From assembly GCA_023432405.1 (NCBI GenBank), contig JAEYUQ010000026.1:1-52003 (forward strand): 52,003 bases of DNA, read 5' to 3'. Under the pieces are notes generated by a model. That model did not search any database. It was not told where the DNA came from and was given only the letters and a program-made list of their open reading frames with translations. The translations under genes were made by a program, and so were the position numbers. The DNA comes from Actinomycetes bacterium. GTDB taxonomy: Bacteria > Actinomycetota > Actinomycetes > Mycobacteriales > Mycobacteriaceae. This document shows, piece by piece, positions 15,998-22,823 of the stretch (position 1 is its first letter; every line of letters begins with the position of its first letter).

Positions 15998-16915
15998 TTA
16001 CTTGAGGAGTTCTGCTCGGCGTAGAACCTCTCTGATAGCTGTGAGAGTGGGCTCGTCCTCAATCCGCCTCATGGGTGGATTCATGTGGTTGGTGTCAATA
16101 ACGCCGAGCTCGCGCAGAGCCGTTTTGAAGGCACCAATGCCAGCGGACACGCCAACCTTACCCTGGACAGAGTAGACAATGTCGAACAGCTGAGCCAGGC
16201 GATCCTGCTCCTCCTGCATGGCTTTCCAGTCCCCGTCGATGTAATGATTCCAGAGGCGGACATAGCCTGCAGGATCAACATTCCCCAAGCCGGGAACGCA
16301 ACCGTCAGCGCCAGAAAGGAGAGCGCCATCCACAACGAGTTCGTGACCTGTTAGGAGGGTAAGCGGGTGGCCTGCTTCCTTGTTCATCAGGCAAAGGCGG
16401 CGAAAAGATACATCATCTCCCGAGGAGTCCTTGACCCCTTGGAGGACGCCTTCGGAGCCTAGTTTCACGAGCATGGCGGGGTCGAGCTTGTAGTGGACGC
16501 AGACAGGGATGTCATAGGCAAGGATGGGGAGGTCTGTGGAATCTCTGAGAGCTCGGAAGTTGTTTTCGATGTCCTCCTGGCTGCAGATGGAATAGAAGGG
16601 TGCTGTGGCTACCACGGCATCCACCCCAGCCTTTTCAGCGTTACGGATGTTCTCAATAACGCGGTTGGCCTGCATATCAATGACGCCGCCATAGACTGGA
16701 ACGCGACCGTCTGTGTAGCTGACAATTTCGGTGAGAATCTGGGCGCGCTGTGAATTGGTGAAGTACACGGCTTCGCCAGATGATCCCAGGGCGAAGAGTG
16801 CATGGACTCCGCCGTTGATGAGGTGATCTATGAGGCGGTGAAGTGAAGGAACGTCGATATCTCCTGACTCAGTGAGAGGAGTGACGACAGGGGGAACAAT
16901 GCCAGAGGCAATCAT
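15998..16915 (-). CDS. DHDPS/N-acetylneuraminate lyase family protein
   Basis: Class I aldolase-type TIM barrel. The Schiff-base lysine is in GVKDSSGD (Lys162), the catalytic tyrosine in LAYDIPV (Tyr134), and the substrate loop reads GSSGE (44-48) instead of the GTTGE usual in true DapA. It is therefore more likely a catabolic lyase or dehydratase than the lysine-pathway enzyme. I chose ATG 16915, which has GGAG 7 nt upstream; the longer start at 16921 is a TTG. First gene of a three-gene minus-strand operon, with a 20-bp palindrome upstream that may be its operator. Confidence 0.88.
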   Translation of the reverse strand: MIASGIVPPVVTPLTESGDIDVPSLHRLIDHLINGGVHALFALGSSGEAVYFTNSQRAQILTEIVSYTDGRVPVYGGVIDMQANRVIENIRNAEKAGVDAVVATAPFYSICSQEDIENNFRALRDSTDLPILAYDIPVCVHYKLDPAMLVKLGSEGVLQGVKDSSGDDVSFRRLCLMNKEAGHPLTLLTGHELVVDGALLSGADGCVPGLGNVDPAGYVRLWNHYIDGDWKAMQEEQDRLAQLFDIVYSVQGKVGVSAGIGAFKTALRELGVIDTNHMNPPMRRIEDEPTLTAIREVLRRAELLK

Positions 16916-16940
16916 GGCCAATCTCCATTCTGAAAATCTA

Positions 16941-16960
16941 CTCAGCAGACGTCTGATGAG
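16941..16960. promoter_or_regulatory. 20-bp palindromic operator candidate
   Basis: CTCAGCAGAC-GTCTGATGAG is a two-fold palindrome with one mismatched pair; its core CAGACGTCTG is perfect. It lies 26 bp upstream of the lyase start, in the position of a GntR-, TetR- or IclR-type operator. No regulator gene is adjacent. Confidence 0.55.
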
Positions 16961-17058
16961 TTGATTGTAGTGCAGTTATCTCCATTCTTACGCCAAATTT
17001 TGTTTTTCCGCTGGGAAATCTGAGGCTAACTGGGTCACAGGTGAAAGAAATTCTGCAG

Positions 17059-17086
17059 TTGCATGGTATGTGACTGGTGTTATTAT
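17059..17086 (+). promoter_or_regulatory. promoter of the secreted Ser/Thr-rich protein gene
   Basis: TTGCAT (17059-17064) and TATTAT (17081-17086) are 16 bp apart. The -10 region runs into the shared 11-mer ATTGTGAAAAT (17085-17095). The transcript would have a leader of about 50 nt. Confidence 0.6.
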
Positions 17087-17095
17087 TGTGAAAAT
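17085..17095 (+). promoter_or_regulatory. shared 11-mer ATTGTGAAAAT (copy 1 of 4)
   Basis: One of four copies of ATTGTGA[AT][AT][AG]T found 17-46 nt upstream of secreted or repeat-protein genes in this window (others at 21090, 29216, 30961). It may be part of an extended -10 or a regulator half-site. Confidence 0.4.
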
Positions 17096-17116
17096 TATAT
17101 TCTGTTGATGTTTACT

Positions 17117-17126
17117 GTCACGTGAC
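17117..17126. promoter_or_regulatory. palindrome GTCACGTGAC in the leader
   Basis: A perfect 10-bp palindrome lies between the promoter and the GAGGAG ribosome-binding site of the gene at 17142. It may be an operator or a small hairpin; no regulator is identified. Confidence 0.35.
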
Positions 17127-17141
17127 TTGAGGAGTTGAGGC

Positions 17142-18491
17142 ATGAAGATAATGAGGATTATCGCTTCAGTGTCTGCAGTGGGGCTTGCTGTGGGTACAGC
17201 GATGGTAGTGCCGCCAATCACAATGGCTGAGGATGCCAACGCTCCAGCTGAGGCTCAGAGTTCGGTAGAGGCCGCACCGGAAGAGCACAGCGAATCAGTG
17301 CCTCAACAGCCTGACCTCCAGCCAGTGATGGACGGGATTCACCTGAGCGTGGAGGATGGAAAGATCCTGTTGAACAGGGAGAACATTGGTCAAGGCCCCT
17401 CGGTGTTCTTCCCGGATGACGCAAAACCTGGAGCCACCTTCACAGCTACCTTGCCGAAAGACAAAAACGGAAAGGTTTTTGTTCCTACTGAGCTGGTGGA
17501 TATTGACAGTTCCATGACGGTGGAATCCCTGGATCACTCTCGTCACGTGGGGGATTTGACGCTGCTTGACAAAGATTCCTCCCAGAGCGTGACCGAGGGT
17601 GATGAGATTCAATTCACCCTTCAGGATGACTCCAACAAGATTGAACGGTGGATAGGCGGAGTTCTGCCTGCAGTGTATCTGGAGGAGGTTCCCACTGTAG
17701 AGGCGGAGGTTCCAGTGACGGAGGCACCGTCTGAGCAGGTGGTAACCACCGAGGAATCACTGCCGCACGTAAGCGCGCAGGCTCCCGCTGCGGAGACACC
17801 AATAATTCGGGACGTGGCTAATCCTTTGGCAATGGCCGAGGAGAAAGCTGATGCAGCGGTAGAAAGAGAAGGCTCTACCAGCTTGGAGGAGCTCTTGAAG
17901 CGCAATGGTGGTGAGTTGAATATCGCTGCTAAAAAGTGCAACCCGGATGGTACCAAGGTTGCTCTTAACAATGGTGTGATGGGCGCTAAAGATGCAGCCA
18001 CCAATGCCCCCGAACCTCTTGTGGAGTTGAGTATCACAGGGAAGCGAGCCTGCACCCCAGAGGAAACCTCAACGGAAACGACGTCGTCTAGTGAGGAGAG
18101 CACCTCCCAGACCACCGCTCCCGCAGCCGAGCAGAACTCAGAATCTGCAGAACAGAAAGATCCAACGGAGACCACCAGCGCAGTAAGTAGTACTGCAAGC
18201 GTCACCTCTTCAGAGGTGGCCGCAAGCCAGGCAAGCATTACTTACCAGCCTGAAAACGCTGAGGTAAACAGCGCGTCTTCTGTCTCGACCACCTCCAGCT
18301 CCACGAGTAAGGCCTCCTCAACAGTTGCAAGTACCACGGTGAAGAGCACAACCAAGACCACGAAGACTAGTACTAAGGCGGCCAGCACCTCGGCCAATCC
18401 GCGTCCAGCGCAGAGCACCCGTGTTGTGATTACTGCAATACCTTCTGGGCCTACCGGGGCAGCAGGTCCTGTGCCCGTCTACGTGAAATAA
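17142..18491 (+). CDS. secreted Ser/Thr-rich protein with RVxI..IPSGP C-terminal motif
   Basis: I do not recognise this 449-residue protein as a named family. It has a Sec signal peptide (MKIMRIIASVSAVGLAVGTA onward, likely cut near ITMAED), an acidic segment with a small beta-rich domain (about residues 60-180), a second segment with two cysteines (KKCNPDG, KRACTPEE), then about 110 residues of Ser/Thr-rich linker. The end, TRVVITAIPSGPTGAAG onward, shares its motif with the three lamin-tail proteins at 29-34 kb, and its promoter region shares an 11-mer with them. GAGGAG lies 7 nt before the ATG. A surface role is likely; the function is unknown. Confidence 0.8.
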   Translation: MKIMRIIASVSAVGLAVGTAMVVPPITMAEDANAPAEAQSSVEAAPEEHSESVPQQPDLQPVMDGIHLSVEDGKILLNRENIGQGPSVFFPDDAKPGATFTATLPKDKNGKVFVPTELVDIDSSMTVESLDHSRHVGDLTLLDKDSSQSVTEGDEIQFTLQDDSNKIERWIGGVLPAVYLEEVPTVEAEVPVTEAPSEQVVTTEESLPHVSAQAPAAETPIIRDVANPLAMAEEKADAAVEREGSTSLEELLKRNGGELNIAAKKCNPDGTKVALNNGVMGAKDAATNAPEPLVELSITGKRACTPEETSTETTSSSEESTSQTTAPAAEQNSESAEQKDPTETTSAVSSTASVTSSEVAASQASITYQPENAEVNSASSVSTTSSSTSKASSTVASTTVKSTTKTTKTSTKAASTSANPRPAQSTRVVITAIPSGPTGAAGPVPVYVK

Positions 18492-18520
18492 CAGGACTGG
18501 TACCGCTGTCATAACTATGT

Positions 18521-18552
18521 CACCTGGACGTGGATAGGCCTGCGGCCAGGTG
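18521..18552. other. long-loop hairpin between convergent genes
   Basis: CACCTGG (18521-18527) pairs with CCAGGTG (18546-18552) across an 18-nt loop, between the convergent ends of the secreted-protein gene and the sirtuin gene. There is no T-tract, so it is only a possible transcription stop. Confidence 0.3.
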
Positions 18553-18623
18553 GAGGTGAGGTGTGCCCCGGTTAGGTTGCGGCTTGGGATCTGTGCCATA
18601 TCCGCATGTGAGGATGAACTCCA

Positions 18624-19337
18624 TCACTCGAATTCTGCGAGCACTGTACCGATGGAATCGTGAATTACCAGGTTGGCGAGTGAATCAGCTGGGGTTGTGC
18701 TCTTGTTAATCAACACGAGATTATCACCCTGGAAGTAGCGAATAAGCCCAGCAGCGGGATACACATTGAGACTGGTGCCGCCGACAATAAGGACATCCGC
18801 AGAGGATAGAGCTTCGATTGACAGTGAAAGAACCTCCTCATTGAGTGGTTCTTCGTAGAGCACTACATCTGGCTTCACCACCCCGCCGCATCTGTTGCAG
18901 CGGGGAATCCCGTGAGAGTGGAGTATGTGGTTTATGGGGTAGTGTGCCGAGCATTCTTGGCAGATGTTGCGGTGTACTGAGCCGTGAAGCTCATATACCT
19001 TTCTGGAACCTGCTGCTTGGTGTAGGCCGTCGATGTTCTGGGTGACAACGGCTGAAAGCTTGTGCTGCTGTTCAAGAGTGGCGAGGGCGCGATGGGCTCG
19101 ATTTGGACTGGCAGTAGGGTGAAGCATTGTGCTGCGGTAAAACTCGAAGAACTCTTCTGGGTGATCCACAAAGCATGAGTGGCTGAGCATATATTCGGGT
19201 GGGTAAACCCCAGTGGCGGTGCGATACAGTCCCGTTTCTGAGCGGAAGTCAGGAATGCCGCTTTCTGTGCTCACACCTGCGCCCCCAAAAAACACGATGT
19301 TGTGTGCGGGTCCAATAATGCTGGCAAGTTTGCTCAT
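18624..19337 (-). CDS. Sir2-family NAD-dependent protein deacylase (sirtuin)
   Basis: Removes acyl groups from lysines using NAD+. Motifs are FGGAGVSTESGIPDFR (NAD binding), TQNIDGLH, the catalytic His in ELHGSV, a four-cysteine zinc site (CQEC and CNRC) and VGGTSLNVYPAAGL. I prefer ATG 19337, giving 237 residues and the family's usual 14-residue lead before IVFF. An in-frame ATG at 19391 would add 18 residues with no family support. It is convergent with the secreted-protein gene and divergent from rplN. The zinc-type sequence resembles bacterial CobB-like enzymes; substrate class is not determined. Confidence 0.92.
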   Translation of the reverse strand: MSKLASIIGPAHNIVFFGGAGVSTESGIPDFRSETGLYRTATGVYPPEYMLSHSCFVDHPEEFFEFYRSTMLHPTASPNRAHRALATLEQQHKLSAVVTQNIDGLHQAAGSRKVYELHGSVHRNICQECSAHYPINHILHSHGIPRCNRCGGVVKPDVVLYEEPLNEEVLSLSIEALSSADVLIVGGTSLNVYPAAGLIRYFQGDNLVLINKSTTPADSLANLVIHDSIGTVLAEFE

Positions 19338-19568
19338 AGTTCCATCGTGGCATGAAGTGCTAGAGAGTGGTCGCTTACTCATGCCATGCAATTTGGTTGC
19401 ACCGTGGTCTATGTGGTTGAATGCTCAGAGTTGTCTGTGCCGCTAGGTGATGTGTGCGTTTCCGAACCGTCATCCTAGGGATTACAACGGCAAGACATCT
19501 CAGTACATAGACCGCGCGCGTCAGGACGGAAATCTGGCGAGCATTAATCCAGGTCAAGGAGACCCACA

Positions 19569-19937
19569 GTGATTCAACAAGAATCGCGTCTGAAGGTCGC
19601 CGATAACACTGGTGCACGTGAATTGCTGTGCATTCGTGTTCTCGGAGGATCTACTCGACGCTGGGGTGGCATTGGTGACGTTATTGTTGCCACGGTGAAG
19701 GAAGCTACCCCGGACGGAAACGTTAAAGAGGGCGACATCGTCCGCGCTGTCATTGTCCGCGCCGTGAAAGAGACACGTCGCCCGGACGGCTCCTACATCA
19801 AGTTTGATGAGAACGCTGCTGTTCTTATTAAGAACGATGGTGAGCCTCGTGGAACTCGTATTTTCGGGCCTGTGGCTCGTGAACTGCGTGATAAGCGCTA
19901 CATGAAGATTGTTTCTCTTGCCCCGGAGGTGATTTAG
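19569..19937 (+). CDS. rplN: 50S ribosomal protein L14 (uL14)
   Basis: Intersubunit-bridge protein. The 122 residues start MIQQESRLKVADNTGARELLCIRVLGGS (GTG start, AAGGAG at 19556-19561) and end IVSLAPEVI. It opens a three-gene unit physically separated from the S10 operon by island 1, so it needs its own promoter in 19392-19568, which I could not pinpoint. Confidence 0.98.
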   Translation: MIQQESRLKVADNTGARELLCIRVLGGSTRRWGGIGDVIVATVKEATPDGNVKEGDIVRAVIVRAVKETRRPDGSYIKFDENAAVLIKNDGEPRGTRIFGPVARELRDKRYMKIVSLAPEVI

Positions 19938-19940
19938 TCC

Positions 19941-20255
19941 ATGAAAATCCATAAGGGAGATATGGTTCTGGTCATCTCTGGAAAGGACAAGGGTGCCAAG
20001 GGGAAAGTTATCGAGGCTTACCCGAAGCGTCAGCGTGTCCTGGTTGAAGGCGTGAACCGCGTGAAGAAGCACGTTGCTAATTCCGCTAATGAGCGTGGCG
20101 CCGAATCCGGTGGAATTGTGACCCAGGAAGCCCCCATTCATGTGTCCAATGTGATGGTTTTGGATTCTGACGGCAACCCCACCCGCGTTGGTTACCGCTT
20201 TGATGAGAACGGTAAGAAAGTCCGTATCTCTAAGCGCAACGGGAAGGACATCTAA
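19941..20255 (+). CDS. rplX: 50S ribosomal protein L24 (uL24)
   Basis: Assembly-initiator protein with a KOW domain: KIHKGDMVLVISGKDKGAKGKVIEAYPKRQRVLVEGVNRVKKH. The 104 residues are normal for actinobacteria. It lies 3 bp after rplN and 2 bp before rplE. Confidence 0.97.
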   Translation: MKIHKGDMVLVISGKDKGAKGKVIEAYPKRQRVLVEGVNRVKKHVANSANERGAESGGIVTQEAPIHVSNVMVLDSDGNPTRVGYRFDENGKKVRISKRNGKDI

Positions 20256-20257
20256 GC

Positions 20258-20839
20258 ATGAGTGATAATTACACCCCCCGTTTGAAGACTCGCTACTCCG
20301 AGGAAATCCGTCAGGCTCTGCAGGATAAGTTCGGTTACGAGAACGTCATGCAGATTCCGAATGTAACCAAAGTGGTTGTGAACATGGGTGTTGGCGAGGC
20401 TGCCCGTGACTCCAAGCTCATCAACGGTGCTATGGACGATCTCGCCAGGATTACCGGCCAGAAGCCTCAGATTCGGCGTGCCCGCAAATCCATCGCTAAC
20501 TTCAAACTCCGTGAAGGTATGCCCATTGGTGCTCGCGTGACCCTTCGTGGGAACCGTATGTGGGAGTTCCTGGATCGTCTTCTTACCGTGGCTCTGCCGC
20601 GTATTCGTGACTTCCGTGGTCTCTCTGATCAACAGTTTGATGGCAATGGCAACTACAACTTCGGTCTGAATGAACAAACCATGTTCTACGAGATCGACGT
20701 CGATAAGGTAGATCATCCTCGTGGCATGGGCATTACTGTGGTGACTTCTGCCACCAACAATGAGGAAGCTCGTTACTTGCTGTTGCAGCTGGGCTTCCCC
20801 TTCAAAGACAAAGACGGAATGATGCAGAAGGCTGATTAA
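20258..20839 (+). CDS. rplE: 50S ribosomal protein L5 (uL5)
   Basis: Binds 5S rRNA in the central protuberance. The 193 residues include NVMQIPNVTKVVVNMGVGEA, ITGQKPQIRRARKSIANFKLREG and VTLRGNRMWEFLDRL. In the usual spc operon rpsN and rpsH follow; here a terminator follows at once and rpsN is missing. Confidence 0.98.
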   Translation: MSDNYTPRLKTRYSEEIRQALQDKFGYENVMQIPNVTKVVVNMGVGEAARDSKLINGAMDDLARITGQKPQIRRARKSIANFKLREGMPIGARVTLRGNRMWEFLDRLLTVALPRIRDFRGLSDQQFDGNGNYNFGLNEQTMFYEIDVDKVDHPRGMGITVVTSATNNEEARYLLLQLGFPFKDKDGMMQKAD

Positions 20840-20874
20840 GCCTCGTAGTCCGTAGCCGGTTCTTCCGGTTTAAT

Positions 20875-20907
20875 AACCGCCCCGCGTGATTGCTGGGGCG
20901 GTTTTTG
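20875..20907 (+). terminator. rplN-rplX-rplE terminator
   Basis: A perfect 9-bp stem, aaccgcccc (20875-20883) with ggggcggtt (20895-20903), is followed by a T-run. This is a strong rho-independent terminator ending the three-gene ribosomal unit. Nothing gene-like is seen in the remaining bases up to the promoter at 21064. Confidence 0.92.
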
Positions 20908-21063
20908 TGCGGGTACCACACTTGCTGCGTCTCCACTTGAGCGACACGCCTTCCCTCGGGTATTTTGTAGAAAAGGCTGAGGCTGTCCTGGTTCGATAAG
21001 CTGAGTATTCCCTGCCGATAGGTTCTTTTTGGTGTGGTAACAGCTTATTTTCACTGACTGGAC

Positions 21064-21091
21064 TTGACATAGATGTTACGTAAGTTACTAT
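21064..21091 (+). promoter_or_regulatory. promoter of the repeat-protein cluster
   Basis: A consensus TTGACA (21064-21069) and TACTAT (21086-21091) are 16 bp apart, the strongest sigma-70-type promoter I see in the window. The predicted start is about 27 nt before the ATG. Confidence 0.75.
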
Positions 21092-21100
21092 TGTGAATAT
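21090..21100 (+). promoter_or_regulatory. shared 11-mer ATTGTGAATAT (copy 2 of 4)
   Basis: It overlaps the end of the -10 box. The larger context GTTA[TC]TATTGTGAA[AT]AT is also found upstream of the secreted-protein gene at 17142, 15 of 17 positions being identical between the two promoters. Confidence 0.45.
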
Positions 21101-21124
21101 CTGTCATGAAACTAAGGAGTCGCT

Positions 21125-21874
21125 ATGGATTGCCTGAACGATCTCATCGCTCAGCTCAGAGCCTGTCTGCCTTGCTTGCCTCAGATTTCGCTTCCCAATA
21201 TCGCGTTGCCCGCTATCAACGTGCCGGACATTCAGCTGCCGTCTATTGATCTCGGGGGCATTCAGCTACCGAACGTCGATATGGGGGAGATCTCTCTGCT
21301 GAACGGAGATTGGTCACTTCTACGTGGTGAAAATCTTTTCAACGGTGATTGGGAGATTTTCAACGGGAACGAAAATGGCAACAACTGGCTGTTCTCTGGA
21401 ACTCAAGGGGATAACAACATCGGAACCTCAGGTGATCTTGAGTTGCTGTCTCCCGGAGAAGTAAACCCTGATCTCAGCAACATGGTGGGAGGAACTGGAA
21501 ACTCCACCGAGATCAGTGATGTGTTGTCCAATTCTGGTGATCCGGGGTTAATTTCTGGAGACGGAAACACCGCTCCTGTCGCTGCAAACACGGGTGATCC
21601 GGGATTGATTTCTGGAGACGGAAACACCGCTCCCGTGGCAGCTAATGCTGGGGATAACAACTCTGTTCCGGTGCTTTCTAACACGGGAGAGCAGACCAAG
21701 CCGTTCCTCTCTAATACGGGTGAGTCTAACCCCGAGATTGGGACTCTGACTGCTGAGAACAATGGGGATTGGATTCAAAATGCCTCCGAGTTGATTAAGA
21801 ATCCGAACACGAACTTGACCAACACCACTGATGTTCCGATCCACGGAGAAGCATCCCTTGTGGGGACGAATTAA
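21125..21874 (+). CDS. repeat-protein paralogue 1 (unrecognised family)
   Basis: Not a family I recognise. The 249 residues comprise an N-terminal segment beginning MDCLNDLIAQL with Cys3, Cys14 and Cys17; seven or eight pentapeptide repeats of the form [IV]x[LVM]Px (about 21-58); an Asn/Gly/Asp-rich part with NGDW and SGTQGDNN; two nearly identical 19-residue repeats NxGDPGLISGDGNTAPVAA (136-173) followed by shorter NxGxxxxxPxxS units; and a C-terminal block NNGDWIQNASELI...TDVPIH shared with both paralogues. There is no signal peptide or membrane segment. The composition suggests a beta-solenoid or amyloid-like surface fibre (inference). Strong promoter and AAGGAG (21114-21119); the next paralogue follows after 18 bp. 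Confidence 0.82.
   Translation: MDCLNDLIAQLRACLPCLPQISLPNIALPAINVPDIQLPSIDLGGIQLPNVDMGEISLLNGDWSLLRGENLFNGDWEIFNGNENGNNWLFSGTQGDNNIGTSGDLELLSPGEVNPDLSNMVGGTGNSTEISDVLSNSGDPGLISGDGNTAPVAANTGDPGLISGDGNTAPVAANAGDNNSVPVLSNTGEQTKPFLSNTGESNPEIGTLTAENNGDWIQNASELIKNPNTNLTNTTDVPIHGEASLVGTN
21185..21298 (+). repeat. 15-bp coding repeats for IxLPx pentapeptides (gene 1)
   Basis: Codons for residues 21-58 encode successive units ISLPN, IALPA, INVPD, IQLPS, IDLGG, IQLPN, VDMGE and ISLLN, giving a degenerate 15-bp periodicity. The same repeat is better conserved in the third gene and absent from the second. Confidence 0.75.
21530..21643 (+). repeat. two tandem 57-bp coding repeats
   Basis: Residues 136-154 and 155-173 are the same 19-residue unit with one residue changed. 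The DNA copies (21530-21586 and 21587-21643) share a long identical run coding for SGDGNTAP, suggesting recent duplication or gene conversion. Related units occur in both neighbouring genes. Confidence 0.85.
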
Positions 21875-21892
21875 GCGAAGTGAGGAAATGAC

Positions 21893-22786
21893 ATGGATGA
21901 TCTAAACGGTTTAGTGGATACCCTCGGTGAGAACTACGACGAGTTCACTGTGGATGTCACTGTCAATCCTGAGCAGCCTGCTGAGCAGGAGGACGCCGGA
22001 TCCGTGCGAATTCTAGAAGGCAACACCAACGGGGATAATTATCTGTGGTCTGGAACCCAGGGAGATAACAACCTGCTCACCAGTGGGGATCTGGAGGTAG
22101 CCTCACCAGATGAGGTAAATCCGGACGTCAGCAATATGTTTGGTGGTACAGGAAACTCCACCACTATTACTGATGTTGCCTCTAATTCAGGGAATCCCGG
22201 CGTCATCTCTGGAGATGGAAACACTGCTCCTGTTGCCGCTAATACGGGTGATCCGGGTGTGATTTCCGGGTCGGACAACACAGCACCTTTCATGGGCAAC
22301 GCCGGAGACAATAACAGCGTTCCTTTCCTCTCCAATGAGGGACAGCAGGACATCCCGATTGCGTCCAACACAGGAGAAAGCAATCCCACGCTCTTCACCC
22401 TTGATCCGGTGAACAACGGGGATAAGATTCAAAATCTCTCGGATCTCATTCACGAGCCCAACTTGAATGTCACCAACAGCACCGATTTCCCCATTCACTT
22501 GGAACTGGCTGGCGGCTCCACGGGTGGTAGTTTGCTCGGTGGTCTTACGGATACCTTGGGTGGTCTGCTTGGTGGTGGCGGTTCCGGTGGCGGCCTGCTG
22601 AGTAGTCTCGCCGGTCTGCTTGGTGGTGGCTCCGGTGGTGGACTGCTGAGTACTATCACAAGTCTGCTTGGCGGTGGTGGACTGTTGAGTACTATCACCG
22701 GCCTCCTCGGTGGCGGTTCCGGTGGCGGTCTATTGAGCGGTATCACAGATGCTTTGGGCGGCCTCTTCGGCGGTGGCGGTAACTAA
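21893..22786 (+). CDS. repeat-protein paralogue 2 with Gly/Leu/Ser-rich tail
   Basis: Clearly paralogous to its neighbours from about residue 45 on (NGDNYLWSGTQGDNN, NSGNPGVISGDGNTAPVAA, NTGDPGVISGSDNTAP, NNGDKIQNLSDLI...STDFPIHLE). It starts MDDLNGLVDTL, echoing the MDC[LI]NxLI start of the others, but replaces the pentapeptide repeats with an acidic segment and ends in about 90 residues of Gly/Leu/Ser repeats of the type GGGLLSxITxLLGGG. No signal peptide. AGGAAAT precedes the ATG. The glycine-leucine tail could associate with membrane or self-assemble (inference). Confidence 0.8.
   Translation: MDDLNGLVDTLGENYDEFTVDVTVNPEQPAEQEDAGSVRILEGNTNGDNYLWSGTQGDNNLLTSGDLEVASPDEVNPDVSNMFGGTGNSTTITDVASNSGNPGVISGDGNTAPVAANTGDPGVISGSDNTAPFMGNAGDNNSVPFLSNEGQQDIPIASNTGESNPTLFTLDPVNNGDKIQNLSDLIHEPNLNVTNSTDFPIHLELAGGSTGGSLLGGLTDTLGGLLGGGGSGGGLLSSLAGLLGGGSGGGLLSTITSLLGGGGLLSTITGLLGGGSGGGLLSGITDALGGLFGGGGN
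22518..22784 (+). repeat. Gly/Leu/Ser-rich coding repeats
   Basis: The 3' third of the second repeat-protein gene is built of imperfect units coding for LLSxITxLLGGG with glycine-rich spacers (for example around 22650-22735). Repeats of this kind change length easily by slippage. Confidence 0.75.
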
Positions 22787-22823
22787 GCACGAGACAATCC
22801 AAAGAACTGAAAAGAGATCCGAG

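Noticed and set aside
21403..21762. 119-codon minus-strand frame inside repeat gene 1
   Set aside because: Produced by the DNA repeats of the plus-strand gene; no initiation signal.
22749..22823. N-terminal extension of repeat protein 3
   Set aside because: Overlaps gene 2 and lacks similarity to the conserved MDC[LI]N start of the paralogue.
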